Assembly: GCA_016218725.1 (NCBI GenBank)
Contig: JACRDB010000088.1
Coordinates: 1-64,000, forward strand
DNA: 64,000 bases
DNA from: Deltaproteobacteria bacterium
GTDB taxonomy: Bacteria > Myxococcota_A > Polyangia > Polyangiales > Ga0077539
Reading direction: 5' to 3'
Shown here: piece after piece, positions 49,164-57,794 of the stretch
Layout: every line of letters starts with the position of its first letter
Position numbering within the stretch: the stretch's first letter is position 1
The notes under the pieces: model-generated
The model's database searches: none
Told to the model about the DNA's origin: nothing
Seen by the model: only the letters and a program-made list of their open reading frames with translations
Translations under genes and position numbers: made by a program

Positions 49164-50489
49164 ATGAGGCGATTGGGCGGTTGGCTGTTCCTGGCGATGG
49201 CGACGACGGTGTTGGAGCCGGGGAGCGCCCAGGCGTGCGGGGGGTGCTTCGCCCCGCCGAACGCGGTGCAGGTGGTGACGGACCACCGGATGGTGCTGTC
49301 GCTGTCCACCACGCAGACGGCGCTCTGGGACCAGTTTCAGTACTCCGGGAGGCCCGAGGATTTCTCGTGGATCCTGCCCATCCGGAACGGGCCCGACGTG
49401 CGCATCGAGCTGGCGGACAACGCCTTCATGACCGTGCTGGACAACATCACCGTGCCGGCGCTCAACGCCCCGTCGCCGCCGTCGCGCGGGTGCTTCGATG
49501 CGGACTTCGCGGGCGCCCGGGGCTCGGCCCCGTCCGCCGCGCAGGACGCGGGCGCCGCGCCCCCGGTGCAGGTGCTCCAGGAGAGCGTGGTGGGGCCGTA
49601 CCAGACCGTGACCCTCCGGGGGGAGGACCCCATGGCCCTGCGCAACTGGCTCCGGGACAACGGCTACGCCGTGCCCCGCGCCATCGAGCCGGTGATCGAC
49701 CACTACGTCGGCCTCCACATGGATTTCCTGGCCCTGAGGCTCCGGCCGGGCGAGGGCATCAACCGCATGCAGCCCGTCCGGGTCATGACCCCGGGGTACC
49801 AGCCCACGCTCCCCCTGCGCATGATCGCCGCGGGCGCCGCGGACAAGGTGGGGCTGCTCCTCACGGTGCTGGCGCCGTCCCGCATCGGGGCGATGAACTT
49901 CCCCAACGGCGAGGTCCAGGACCGGGACCTGATCTGGAACTGGGCCTTCCCGGGCAACCCCCAGACGGACCTTCGCACGGCGTTTGACCTCATCAACCGC
50001 GCCAACCGCGGCCGGGCCTGGGTCACCGAGAGCGCCTTCCAGCTCAACCGCATCACGCTGGAGGGACCGATCCGGAGCGGGGCCCTCGGCCGGCGCCCCG
50101 GCCCCGGGGGTCCGGGCGTCCCTCCGGGTGGCCCCGGCGCGGGCCTGGACGACGTGCGAGAGGCCTTCCGCGGCCTCGGGGACAACGCCTACGTCACCCG
50201 CCTGCGCGCGGACCTGCCCACCTCGGCCCTGGACCAGGACCTCATCCTGTCGGCCAGCGATCGTGGGAACCGCGAGCGCTTCTACAGCTATGGCACCGTC
50301 GTGGGTTCTCCGCCGCCCGCTCCCCCCTGCGGCGGGCGCGGGGACGGGGACATCTTCGTGGGCTCCGGCGGCAGCGGGGACGGCGTGGGGCGCTTCGAGT
50401 GCGCCACCCAGCCGGGCCAGAAGGGCTCCCTCGCGGTGCTGGCGGGCGTGGCCCTGACGGCGCTGGCGCTCGTCCGTCGCCGTCGGTAG
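49164..50489 (+). CDS. DUF2330 secreted protein with C-terminal membrane/sorting tail
   Basis: 441 residues. A signal peptide (MRRLGGWLFLAMATTVLEPGSAQA split near SAQA) is followed by the family's CGGCFAPP. Then come VVTDHRMVLSLSTTQTALWDQ and YSGRPEDFSWILPI, VGLHMDFLALRL and TPGYQPTLPLRMIAAGAADK, all characteristic of DUF2330. A Pro/Gly linker (about 310-330) and a Gly/Ser region precede FECATQPGQKGSLAVLAGVA and LTALALVRRRR: a cysteine, a hydrophobic helix and terminal arginines, like a MYXO-CTERM sorting tail. Well-placed SD and sigma-54 promoter upstream. DUF2330 proteins have no established function. Confidence 0.9.
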   Translation: MRRLGGWLFLAMATTVLEPGSAQACGGCFAPPNAVQVVTDHRMVLSLSTTQTALWDQFQYSGRPEDFSWILPIRNGPDVRIELADNAFMTVLDNITVPALNAPSPPSRGCFDADFAGARGSAPSAAQDAGAAPPVQVLQESVVGPYQTVTLRGEDPMALRNWLRDNGYAVPRAIEPVIDHYVGLHMDFLALRLRPGEGINRMQPVRVMTPGYQPTLPLRMIAAGAADKVGLLLTVLAPSRIGAMNFPNGEVQDRDLIWNWAFPGNPQTDLRTAFDLINRANRGRAWVTESAFQLNRITLEGPIRSGALGRRPGPGGPGVPPGGPGAGLDDVREAFRGLGDNAYVTRLRADLPTSALDQDLILSASDRGNRERFYSYGTVVGSPPPAPPCGGRGDGDIFVGSGGSGDGVGRFECATQPGQKGSLAVLAGVALTALALVRRRR

Positions 50490-50516
50490 GGGACAAACCG
50501 AGGGTCTCTCCTCGGG

Positions 50517-50594
50517 GACCACCTCATCGTGCTGACCGACGACGCCCAGGCGCAGCGCCTCGTGGGCCGCTACGCGCTCCAGCAGGGCCGCTGA
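50517..50594 (+). pseudogene. Possible 3' remnant of a gene
   Basis: After the DUF2330 stop the same frame reads GDHLIVLTDDAQAQRLVGRY and ALQQGR before TGA at 50592. This looks like a protein C-terminus but has no start or ribosome site. It may be a decayed gene or chance. Nothing else is seen in 50490-50634. Confidence 0.25.
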
Positions 50595-50634
50595 GCGACC
50601 CCCCGTTACCGCCCAGGCTGGCCGAGGTGTTCGA

Positions 50635-51069
50635 TCACGGCCCTGGCCCCTGGTCTCGCGTCCAGTGCAGCTCACCGCCGCTCATCGTACCGATCGTGCA
50701 CTCCGGATCGGGCGCCCAGGTGCCGGTGATGGCGCTACCGCTCGGGGCGACGACGAAATGCATCGTGCCGAAGCGGCGAGCGGACTCCATCCAGCGCCCA
50801 TCATACCCGCCGCCGACGGCGCGGAACTCGATGCGCCCCGGTCCTGTTCCGTACGTCGACGTGTAGGTTCCGGTGCCGTCGGCGCGCAGTACGACCTGGC
50901 CCCACTCGGGCCCCGACCACCGCCCCGTCGCGTCGGTGACCGCCGCGGTCGCGAAGGGCGCGCTCCCGGTCGCGGCCACCAGGAGAGGCGCGCTGGCCCG
51001 GGGCGGCTGCCCCGCCCCGCAGCCGACCAGGAGGAACAGGGTGTACAGGACTCCAGCGCTTCGATGCAT
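50635..51069 (-). CDS. Small hypothetical lipoprotein
   Basis: 144 residues, MHRSAGVLYTLFLLVGC with lipobox Cys 17; AGGAGA lies 6 nt before the ATG at 51069. The mature part resembles small beta-barrel or lipocalin-like domains: VTDATGRWSGPEWGQVVLRA, GTGTYTSTYGTGPGRIEFRA, GGGYDGRWMESARRFGTMHF and TGTWAPDPEC. This W-G-x-W pattern occurs in many uncharacterised surface lipoproteins. The 95 bp upstream (51070-51164) carry only this gene's leader. Confidence 0.75.
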   Translation of the reverse strand: MHRSAGVLYTLFLLVGCGAGQPPRASAPLLVAATGSAPFATAAVTDATGRWSGPEWGQVVLRADGTGTYTSTYGTGPGRIEFRAVGGGYDGRWMESARRFGTMHFVVAPSGSAITGTWAPDPECTIGTMSGGELHWTRDQGPGP

Positions 51070-51164
51070 GGGCGGTCTCCTCTTGAGGGCCTTGGACGCC
51101 CGGTCGGGTTCTGAGCTTGGGGATGTCGGCGGGGCCGCCCTGGCCCGGACCTCACCGGTGATGG

Positions 51165-52427
51165 TCACTGAGCTCCCAGCTCCCAGGAGATCTCGCGCGG
51201 CGCGGCGTTGTATGGCTGTGGCGCGAGCGTACCCCAGCACCACACTCGGTGATCGAGCCGCAGCGCGCAGGAGCCCCACGCGGTGAGGAACAGCCGAGCT
51301 ACCCGATCGATGCCAGGAACCCGTGCAGGTCGTGTGATGCAGCTCGAAGGGCGGCTGATCCCCGCACACTGCTCGGTGCCGCCAAGGCCGAGCCCGCCCT
51401 CAGCGGCGTCACCCCAGCATGCGATGCCCCGGTCGGCCAGCACAACGCATGCGTGATATCCGCCGATCGAGACCGAATGGACCCCGCAGAGCCCGGGGTT
51501 CGAGGGTGTCGAAACGCGGTCCGTAGGGCTCGAGCGACCGTTTCCTACCTCGCCGTTGAAGTTGGCTCCGAGGCACCGGATGGACGCGTCGGGGAGGCGG
51601 TAGCAGATGCTGCTGGTGATGCCTCCCTCGGGGACCTCCGCGCCAGGAGGGACCTGATACGTTGTCAGGAACTCCCTCATGTCGTAGGTGCCGTCCCGGT
51701 GTCGGGCGATCCATCCCCCGAGCAGCATTCGCAACCACACGACGTCGGAGAGTTCTGGGATGCGCGTTGGGGTTGCGTAGCGCCGTCGCGAAAAGTTCGG
51801 GCCGGGCAAGAACAGATCGCCCCAGCACCACACACTGCCATCACGCCGAACGGCGCAATACCCAAGCAACCCCGGCGCGAGGTGGACGACGTCCGTAAGA
51901 CCAGAGAGCAGCGTCGGACGGGTACGGCAAGAGGTGGTTCCGCAGCGCTCGTCGTCGGCAGGGTCGAGGCCAAGCGCGTGGTCGTAGTTCCAGCCCCAGC
52001 AGCGCACACGCCCATCGCGGTGCCTCGTGCACATAGATCCAAAGTCGCCCACCACCTGCTCGACTTCGCCGAGGTCCGGTACGGCGGTGGTTCCGTGGTC
52101 CTCATAGTCCCACGAACCGATGCCCAGTTCTCCCGACTGGTTGCGACCGCGGCATCGCACGGTCCCATCGTTCATGCGTGCGCACTGCTGCCACGCCAAC
52201 ACCGGCGCGAGTTCGACCACGTATGGAACGCCGGGTGCAGCCTCCAAAGCATCGCCCCCAGGGTCGGCGTCGACGAGCGCTGAGGCGTCGCAGGTCGGCT
52301 CGTGGGCCTCCGTCGCGTCAGCGCCGTCATCGACGCAGCGCGCCAAGGTGCCGCACCCCGCCAGCACAACGAGCGCCCATTGGGGAGGAGAGGCAGTCCA
52401 ACGTCCTGAGGAGGAGGGGATCTCCAA
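51165..52427 (-). CDS. RCC1-repeat (alpha-tubulin suppressor-like) lipoprotein
   Basis: 420 residues from a TTG at 52427; no ATG or GTG in the frame precedes the signal-like ALVVLAGCGTLARC (residues 18-31). TACCCT (52442-52437) lies 9 nt before this TTG, which supports it. The body holds about seven RCC1 blades: CARMNDGTVRCRGRNQSGEL, CTRHRDGRVRCWGWNYDHAL, CAVRRDGSVWCWGD, CYRLPDASIRCLGANFNGE, CVVLADRGIACWGDAAEGG and CALRLDHRVWCWG. Each has the C...DG.V.CWG core and probably a disulfide. A seven-bladed propeller displayed on the cell surface is likely. Codon usage has more A/T than the neighbours, so it may be an acquisition. Confidence 0.85.
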   Translation of the reverse strand: MEIPSSSGRWTASPPQWALVVLAGCGTLARCVDDGADATEAHEPTCDASALVDADPGGDALEAAPGVPYVVELAPVLAWQQCARMNDGTVRCRGRNQSGELGIGSWDYEDHGTTAVPDLGEVEQVVGDFGSMCTRHRDGRVRCWGWNYDHALGLDPADDERCGTTSCRTRPTLLSGLTDVVHLAPGLLGYCAVRRDGSVWCWGDLFLPGPNFSRRRYATPTRIPELSDVVWLRMLLGGWIARHRDGTYDMREFLTTYQVPPGAEVPEGGITSSICYRLPDASIRCLGANFNGEVGNGRSSPTDRVSTPSNPGLCGVHSVSIGGYHACVVLADRGIACWGDAAEGGLGLGGTEQCAGISRPSSCITRPARVPGIDRVARLFLTAWGSCALRLDHRVWCWGTLAPQPYNAAPREISWELGAQ

Positions 52428-52436
52428 CGCCCCAGG

Positions 52437-52442
52437 AGGGTA
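52437..52442 (-). promoter_or_regulatory. Candidate -10 TACCCT for the RCC1 gene
   Basis: Minus-strand TACCCT, 9 nt before the TTG start at 52427. The rest of 52443-52645 holds no gene I can support. Confidence 0.4.
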
Positions 52443-52645
52443 CCACCACTCCGTTCGGAAGTCGCGCCAGAGGGCACCACAGATCGTCGCATCTTACCAG
52501 CTCCGTCAACTCGGCCACCGACCCGAGCCTGCGCAGGGGTGATCGCAGCGCGGCGGGGGCAGCTACCGCCTCGGGGCCGCGGCCGTGCGGGTGCGCCCCA
52601 CTCGCGGAGCTCGGGGGTGTGCAGCGCGTACACCACCGCCTCTGA

Positions 52646-52990
52646 TCCGATGCCACTCCCCGCAGCACCGCCCCCACCATACGGGCTCAACTCGGTGGCC
52701 CTCATTCCCTGCCGTGGCCTCCCTACGTAGAACCCTCTGACCTCCGCGAGGATGGTGGCCGCCGCCCCCGCCGCCAGTCCGCCACCCGATTCCGCCACTA
52801 CCAGCGCACCGTCGCCGAGCTTCGCGCCCGCGGTCCCTTGTGGCTCGTCTTCGCTCCCCACGCCCTGGACGCCACCGAGGAGGCCCTGCGCGGGATCGTC
52901 GAGGAGCTGCGCGGAGCCCTCAAACTGCGCGCCTTCACCGAGTTCACCGCAGCCATGGTCGTGGTGGACGACGCAGACCACCGCCACCGT
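52646..52990 (+). pseudogene. Gene fragment, frame lost
   Basis: From 52646 (after a TGA) a frame on the plus strand reads LPWPPYVEPSDLREDGG, then RFRHYQRTVAELRARGPLWL, VFAPHALDATEEALRGIVEE and LRGALKLRAFTEFTAAMVVV before the reading turns into Arg/Pro-rich noise at about 52985. The central 70 residues look like real protein (mixed alpha/beta). There is no good start and no continuation in the same frame, so I read it as a decayed or truncated gene. Family not recognised. Confidence 0.4.
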
Positions 52991-53171
52991 GGACCGCGAC
53001 GCTCTCTCGTGGCAGCGCGACCCTCACCCACGACGCGGCCGCGGGGGACACCGGCCTCCGCGGCGCGGTGGCCATGGACGCGACGACCAGGACCTTCGTG
53101 CCCGACGCCAGCGGGCAGGACACGCGCCCCCTGGGCACGGCCGTCTGGCTCCGGGCCCGCGGAGGCTGTGG

Positions 53172-53177
53172 TATCCT
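53172..53177 (+). promoter_or_regulatory. Candidate -10 TATCCT for the 53188 gene
   Basis: TATCCT ends 10 nt before the ATG at 53188; it favours that start over longer readings of the frame from 52840. Confidence 0.4.
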
Positions 53178-53187
53178 CACCGCCGCG

Positions 53188-53679
53188 ATGCAGGCATCGA
53201 CCGTGGCCGCGCTGGCGAGTTCGCTCTCGGTGCTGGTGGGCGTGGTGCTCGGCGCGCTCACACTACGCCAGTGGCACCGCACGCGGTACCTGCACGCCGC
53301 CGCGGAGCTGGTGCACAGCATCCAGACGCCGGAGTTCACCGCGAGCATCACCCGGGTGATGCTGCTCCCGGCGGACGCCGACCCCGCGGGCATCGACGCC
53401 GAGACCGCCGCGGCGATCCACACGGTCACCCACGTGTTCGAGAGCCTCGGGGTGCTGGTGTTCCACCGGCTGCTCCCGCTGCGCCTGGTGGACCACCTCC
53501 TCGGGGGCTACGTGCGGGCCGCGCACCTGCGTACGCGGCGCTACGTTCACCAGCGGCGTGACGAGGTCGGGGTCATGTTCGGCGAGTGGTTCCAGTGGCT
53601 CGCCGAGCGGCTCGACGAGCACCCGGCGCCGGGGAAGTCCCAGAACGCCGCGGTGGTGCACCGGCGCTGGAGGCCGTAG
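53188..53679 (+). CDS. Membrane-anchored hypothetical protein (DUF4760-like)
   Basis: 163 residues. An N-terminal membrane helix, VAALASSLSVLVGVVLGALTL, is followed by RQWHRTRYLHAAAELVHSIQ and a helical cytoplasmic body (HVFESLGVLVFHRLLPLRLV, GGYVRAAHLRTRRYVHQRRD). A short N-terminal anchor with a helical tail of this length is the DUF4760 layout. It probably adjoins the decayed gene upstream by chance. Function unknown. Confidence 0.7.
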   Translation: MQASTVAALASSLSVLVGVVLGALTLRQWHRTRYLHAAAELVHSIQTPEFTASITRVMLLPADADPAGIDAETAAAIHTVTHVFESLGVLVFHRLLPLRLVDHLLGGYVRAAHLRTRRYVHQRRDEVGVMFGEWFQWLAERLDEHPAPGKSQNAAVVHRRWRP

Positions 53680-53700
53680 CCTCGGGGCGTAGCTCAATCG

Positions 53701-53937
53701 TCACCGAGGAGCGCGCTCAGCGATCCGACGACGGAGCCGCTCAGCGGCCTCCACAGCAGGACTGCCCGGAGCCAGGTCGAGGTTCCGCAGCGCCTCAGCA
53801 ACCGCCGCTACATCCTCCACGGGCACACCTGCCTCTTCGGGAGTCACCACGGGTTCGACCACGTATCTCCCAGGAGGGAGCTTCGTGAATTCCAGTGGGA
53901 CGTCCTGGCCGTTCCAGTCGAGCACGAGCGCACGCAT
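53701..53937 (-). CDS. Small protein, antitoxin-like
   Basis: 78 residues, MRALVLDWNGQDVPLEFTKL then PPGRYVVEPVVTPEEAGVPV and an acidic helical tail (DVAAVAEALRNLDLAPGSPA). The opening beta strand, the P-x-G-R-Y-x-VEP turn and the acidic helix resemble small antitoxin-type proteins that are usually followed by a toxin, but no toxin gene is visible on either side. Start ATG at 53937. The frame runs antisense through the amidohydrolase gene beyond this ATG; those upstream residues are a shadow. Confidence 0.55.
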   Translation of the reverse strand: MRALVLDWNGQDVPLEFTKLPPGRYVVEPVVTPEEAGVPVEDVAAVAEALRNLDLAPGSPAVEAAERLRRRIAERAPR

Positions 53938-54099
53938 GGAGTCAGTCTCCCCCCTTGGCTGTGGCCGCGCAAGGGGGCCAGGCAAGATCACCGCGTTCTC
54001 CCTCGGAACGACTCTGGCGCGACCCTCTGGGCGCTGGCGCTCGTCCGTCTCCGCCGGTGGCAGTTCCCTTCCGGGGCAACTCTTGGCATCCTCCCGCGC

Positions 54100-55860
54100 A
54101 TGGATGACCTCATCGTGCGCGGGGGCACCGTGGTGGATGGCACCGGCGCCCCTCCTCGCCGCGCGGACGTGAGCGTGCGGGACGGGAAGATCACCGCCGT
54201 CGGGGACCTTCAAGGCGTGGCCTCCCGGGCGGTGATCGATGCCGAGGGAGCCCTGGTCACCCCGGGCTTCGTGGACCTCCACACCCACTATGACGGACAG
54301 CTCACCTGGGACCGGGAGCTCCTGCCCTCGGCGGCCCACGGGGTCACCACCTGCACCCTCGGCAACTGCGGCGTGGGCTTCGCCCCGTGCCGCGAGCGCG
54401 ACCGCGAGGACCTCATCGGGCTCATGGAGGGCGTCGAGGACATCCCCGGCTCGGCCCTCTCCGAGGGGATCAAGTGGCGCTGGCAGACCTTCGGTGAGTA
54501 CATGGACGCGCTGGAGCGCGAGCCCCACACGCTCGATTTCGCCCTCCAGGTGCCCCACGACGCCCTGAGGGTGTGGGTCATGGGCCCCAGGGCCCTGGCG
54601 GGGGAAGCCTCCACCGAGGACGATGTCACCGCGCTCCAGGCGCTCCTGCGGGAGGCCCTCACCCAGGGCGCCGTGGGCTTCTCCACCGGGCGCACGGACA
54701 ACCACCGGGCCCGCAGCGGCGCCGCCACCCCCGCCGCGGAGGCCGACCAGCGGGAGCTCCTCGCCCTCGCCCGGGCCTTCCGGGGTCTTGGTCACGGCGT
54801 CCTCCAGGCCGTGAGCGACTTCAACCTGGGCGAGGGACCGGAGCCCTTCGACGGCGAGTTTGACCTGTTGGAGGCCATGGCCCGCGAAGCCCCGGGGCAC
54901 CCGATGAGCATCTCGCTCATGCAACGGGACCAGGCTCCGGACCAGTGGAAGCGCATCCTGGCCAGGGTGGAGCGCGCCGAGGCCCGCGAGCGCCTGGGTA
55001 TGCGCGTGCAGGTGGCCCCTCGGGGCATCGGCGTGCTCCTGGGTCTCCAAGCCACCTTCCACCCGTTCATGGGCTTCCCCAGCTACAAGGCCGTGGCGAG
55101 CCTCCCCCTGCCCGAGCGCGTGAGCGCCCTGCGGGACCCGGCGCTCCGCCAGCGGCTCCTCGGGGAGAAGAGCGACCGCGTGGCGGGCGACGGCAGCGCC
55201 ATCCCCCCGGTGGCCGACTGGCTCCTGGCGCAAATGGACCAGATCGCCTTCCGGATCTTCCGGCTGGGCGAGGTGCCGGACTACGAGCCCCCGGCCAGCG
55301 CCTCCCTCGGGGCCCAGGCTCGCGCCCGCGGGGTGCCCGTGCTGGAGGCCGTGCTCGACGCCCTCCTGGAGAACAATGGCCAGGAGCTCCTGTACTTCCC
55401 CATCTACAACTACGCGGCGATGAACCTCGGGCCCGTGCGCGAGATGCTCGGGCACCCCCAGGCGCTGCCGGGCCTGTCCGACGGTGGAGCCCACGTCGGC
55501 ACCATCTGCGACGCGAGCTTCCCCACGTTCCTGCTCCAACACTGGGCGCGGGACCGGGCCACCGATCGCCTCTCGGTGGAGAGGGCCGTCCAGATGCTCA
55601 CCCAGGACACCTCAAGGCACCTGGGTCTCAGGGACCGCGGGGCCCTCGCCCCGGGCCTGAAGGGTGACATCAACGTGATTGATTTCGCGCAGTTGGGTCT
55701 CTCCCGCCCGAGGCTCGTGGCGGACCTCCCGGCGGGAGGAAAGAGGCTCCTCCAGGACGCCCGTGGCTACCGATGCACGATCGTTTCCGGGACCCCCATC
55801 GCGCGGGAAGGGGCGCTCACCGGGGCCCTGCCGGGGCGCCTGGTGCGGGGCGGGCACTGA
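54100..55860 (+). CDS. N-acyl-D-amino-acid deacylase-type amidohydrolase
   Basis: 586 residues. MDDLIVRGGTVVDGTGAPPR and GFVDLHTHYDGQLTWDRELL (HxHxD metal site near residue 66) open the chain. GVTTCTLGNCGVGFAPCRER carries the Cys that ligates metal in D-aminoacylases, and GLSDGGAHVGTICDASFPT is the late Asp block. ISRH-type DTSRHLGLRDRGALAPGLKG and DINVIDFAQLGLSRPR finish the barrel and small beta domain. It should hydrolyse an N-acyl-D-amino acid, hydantoin-like or dipeptide substrate in the cytoplasm. The convergent membrane gene overlaps its 3' end by 44 bp. Confidence 0.92.
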   Translation: MDDLIVRGGTVVDGTGAPPRRADVSVRDGKITAVGDLQGVASRAVIDAEGALVTPGFVDLHTHYDGQLTWDRELLPSAAHGVTTCTLGNCGVGFAPCRERDREDLIGLMEGVEDIPGSALSEGIKWRWQTFGEYMDALEREPHTLDFALQVPHDALRVWVMGPRALAGEASTEDDVTALQALLREALTQGAVGFSTGRTDNHRARSGAATPAAEADQRELLALARAFRGLGHGVLQAVSDFNLGEGPEPFDGEFDLLEAMAREAPGHPMSISLMQRDQAPDQWKRILARVERAEARERLGMRVQVAPRGIGVLLGLQATFHPFMGFPSYKAVASLPLPERVSALRDPALRQRLLGEKSDRVAGDGSAIPPVADWLLAQMDQIAFRIFRLGEVPDYEPPASASLGAQARARGVPVLEAVLDALLENNGQELLYFPIYNYAAMNLGPVREMLGHPQALPGLSDGGAHVGTICDASFPTFLLQHWARDRATDRLSVERAVQMLTQDTSRHLGLRDRGALAPGLKGDINVIDFAQLGLSRPRLVADLPAGGKRLLQDARGYRCTIVSGTPIAREGALTGALPGRLVRGGH

Positions 55861-56290
55861 GCCCCAGGGCCAGCACCCCCAGCGCGGAGAGCGCGAGGCA
55901 CAGCACCACCGGCAGGAGCTGAGCCCCCATGGTGAACGAGAAGGTCGCGAAGAGCGACGGAATCTGCGGCACCGACGAGGCCAGGTAGAGCGCGCTGAGT
56001 CTGGCGTCGGCGCGGCGCCTCGGGTCCCGGGCGCGCTCCCCGAGGCGCGCGAGGGCGCGGGCCTCCAACCTCCGCCGCACGGGCACGGCGGCGATGGAGA
56101 AGAGCACCGTGAGGGCGCAGAAGCCCCAGGCGTAGGGGGTGAGGTAGGGCCGGAGGAAATCCCTCACCTCGTTGAACTCGGGGCCCAGGATGGCCTTGCG
56201 CGAGGCCGTCTCGAAGCCCAGCGCCACCAGCGGGGACACGGCGATGAACACCAGCACCGCGCGGTTGGGCGCTTCCTCGGCGTCGGTCAC
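55817..56290 (-). CDS. Membrane protein, hypothetical
   Basis: 157 residues from a GTG at 56290, with TATCCT (56303-56298) 7 nt upstream. Four hydrophobic segments: VLVFIAVSPLVALGFET, YAWGFCALTVLFSIAAVPV, LYLASSVPQIPSLFATFSF and LLPVVLCLALSALGVLALG. It overlaps the amidohydrolase gene by 44 bp at the 3' end, unusual for convergent genes but common in this dense window. No family recognised. It follows the GMC oxidoreductase by 13 bp. Confidence 0.75.
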   Translation of the reverse strand: MTDAEEAPNRAVLVFIAVSPLVALGFETASRKAILGPEFNEVRDFLRPYLTPYAWGFCALTVLFSIAAVPVRRRLEARALARLGERARDPRRRADARLSALYLASSVPQIPSLFATFSFTMGAQLLPVVLCLALSALGVLALGLSARPAPGAPAGPR

Positions 56291-56303
56291 GGGCGCGAGG
56301 ATA

Positions 56304-57794
56304 CTACGCCGCCAGGCGCTCCGCCGCGCGGTACACCACGCCCATGATGGAGTGCTGGGGGTTCACCCCGAGGTTCGTCGGGAACACCGACGAGTCCATC
56401 ACATAGAGCCCCGGGAGCGCGTGGGCCTGGAGGTCCTCGCCCACCACCGAGCGCGCCGGGTCCTTCCCCGCGCAGGCCGAGCCGAAGAGGTGCGAGGCCA
56501 TGAGGTTCAGGTGCCGGGCCTTGAGGTCGTAGCCCTCCACCAGGGCCACCTCGGACAAATCCTTGAGCACCGGAGGGAGCCCCGCGATGCCCGGGTACAC
56601 CTCCAGGGCCCCCGCGGCGAACATCATCCGGCAGAGGGTGGTCAGGCCCTCCCGGAGGCGGCGCATGTCCAGGGCCGTGGGCGTGAAGCTCACCGCCGCG
56701 TCGCTGCCGGTGCCAAAGAGCGTGGGCCGGACGGTCCCGTGGGCCTCCATGCGCACCAGCACGCACCACTGGGCGAAGTGGTCGAGCTGCCCCAGGCGCT
56801 CCTGCCACGCGGGACCAGCACCCGGCAGCCTCGCCCCGAGCATCTCCGGCGGCATGGACAGGGACTCCAGCTTCATGAACCGGTCCCGCAGCGGGACCTC
56901 GTAGCCCTGGGTGGCCCCGAAGCCCATCCCCACCGGGTCCTTGAAGCGCCCCACCACCGCGGCCCCGGGGTGCGCCTGGAACCGCTCGCCCACCATGCCC
57001 CGGAGCCCGCTCCTGCGCAGGAGCACCGGCGTCTGCACCGCGCTCGCCGCCACGATCACCCCGCGCTTCGCCCGGATCTTGAAGCGGCCCCGGGAGCGCC
57101 CCTCGCTGCCGCGCTCGACCAGTTCGCCCTCGACCCCGACGGCGCGCCCTCCCTCGCGCAAGACCCGGTCCACCCGGGCCTGGTCGTGGAGCCTCGCCCC
57201 GGCCGCCAGGGACCTCGGGATGTACGACACGTCCATGCTCTGGCGCGCCTCGCCGGGGCAGCCCTGGAGGCATTGGGCCGTCCCCTTGCAGCGCGCCGCG
57301 TTGCGCGAGATCACCTTCCCCGGCAGCTTGAGCTTCTCCGCCGCCAGGGCCATCAGCGCGGCGTTGTTGCCCAGCACCTCGTCCGAGGTCTCGGTGATCT
57401 CCAGCTCGCGCTCGATGGTGTCAAACGCCCGCGCCAGGCCCGCCTCGTCGGCCAGCTCCGAGAGGCCATAACGCTCGACCCACTCGCGTCGTACGTCCTC
57501 CGGGAGTCGCCAGATGATCCCCGAGTTGATCGCCGTGGAGCCCCCGACCAGGCGCCCTTGCAACAGCGGGAAGGGCGAGGTGCCCCGGGTGGTGGTCGTG
57601 CCAAAATCCCGAAAGGCCGAGGTCATCGCCCCAAGGAGCGCCCGGGGGCGGTCCTCGGTCTTGAGCCTCGGGCCCTCGTCCAGCAGCACCACGCTCCTGC
57701 CCGCGGCGGAGAGCACCCGGGCCGCCGTGGCGCCCCCGGCGCCGGTGCCCACGACCACGAAGTCCCCTTCGTCCTCGATGGTGTAGGCGCCCAT
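56304..57794 (-). CDS. GMC-family FAD oxidoreductase (alcohol or sterol oxidase type)
   Basis: 496 residues from the ATG at 57794. The FAD motif FVVVGTGAGGATAARVL lies at 12-28, GRLVGGSTAINSGIIWRLP at about 85, RCKGTAQCLQGCPGEARQ at about 175, and the C-terminal active-site part LHDQARVDRV, DSSVFPTNLGVNPQHSIMG (Asn-x-x-His near residue 478). The Cys-rich middle block is seen in long-chain alcohol oxidases and cholesterol oxidase relatives. It likely oxidises a lipid alcohol or sterol. Its ATG shares one base with the stop of the preceding gene (TGATG), so it is coupled to that gene. Confidence 0.93.
   Translation of the reverse strand: MGAYTIEDEGDFVVVGTGAGGATAARVLSAAGRSVVLLDEGPRLKTEDRPRALLGAMTSAFRDFGTTTTRGTSPFPLLQGRLVGGSTAINSGIIWRLPEDVRREWVERYGLSELADEAGLARAFDTIERELEITETSDEVLGNNAALMALAAEKLKLPGKVISRNAARCKGTAQCLQGCPGEARQSMDVSYIPRSLAAGARLHDQARVDRVLREGGRAVGVEGELVERGSEGRSRGRFKIRAKRGVIVAASAVQTPVLLRRSGLRGMVGERFQAHPGAAVVGRFKDPVGMGFGATQGYEVPLRDRFMKLESLSMPPEMLGARLPGAGPAWQERLGQLDHFAQWCVLVRMEAHGTVRPTLFGTGSDAAVSFTPTALDMRRLREGLTTLCRMMFAAGALEVYPGIAGLPPVLKDLSEVALVEGYDLKARHLNLMASHLFGSACAGKDPARSVVGEDLQAHALPGLYVMDSSVFPTNLGVNPQHSIMGVVYRAAERLAA

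Noticed and set aside
54031..54060. 30 bp matching 27 of 30 positions with the 3' end of the DUF2330 gene (50460-50489), as if a copied sorting tail
   Set aside because: At this GC content one such match among all window pairs is near chance level, and the surrounding sequence is not similar.
53938..55542. Long minus-strand frame over the D-aminoacylase gene
   Set aside because: Antisense shadow; only its last 78 codons (53937-53701), beyond the amidohydrolase gene, look like protein.
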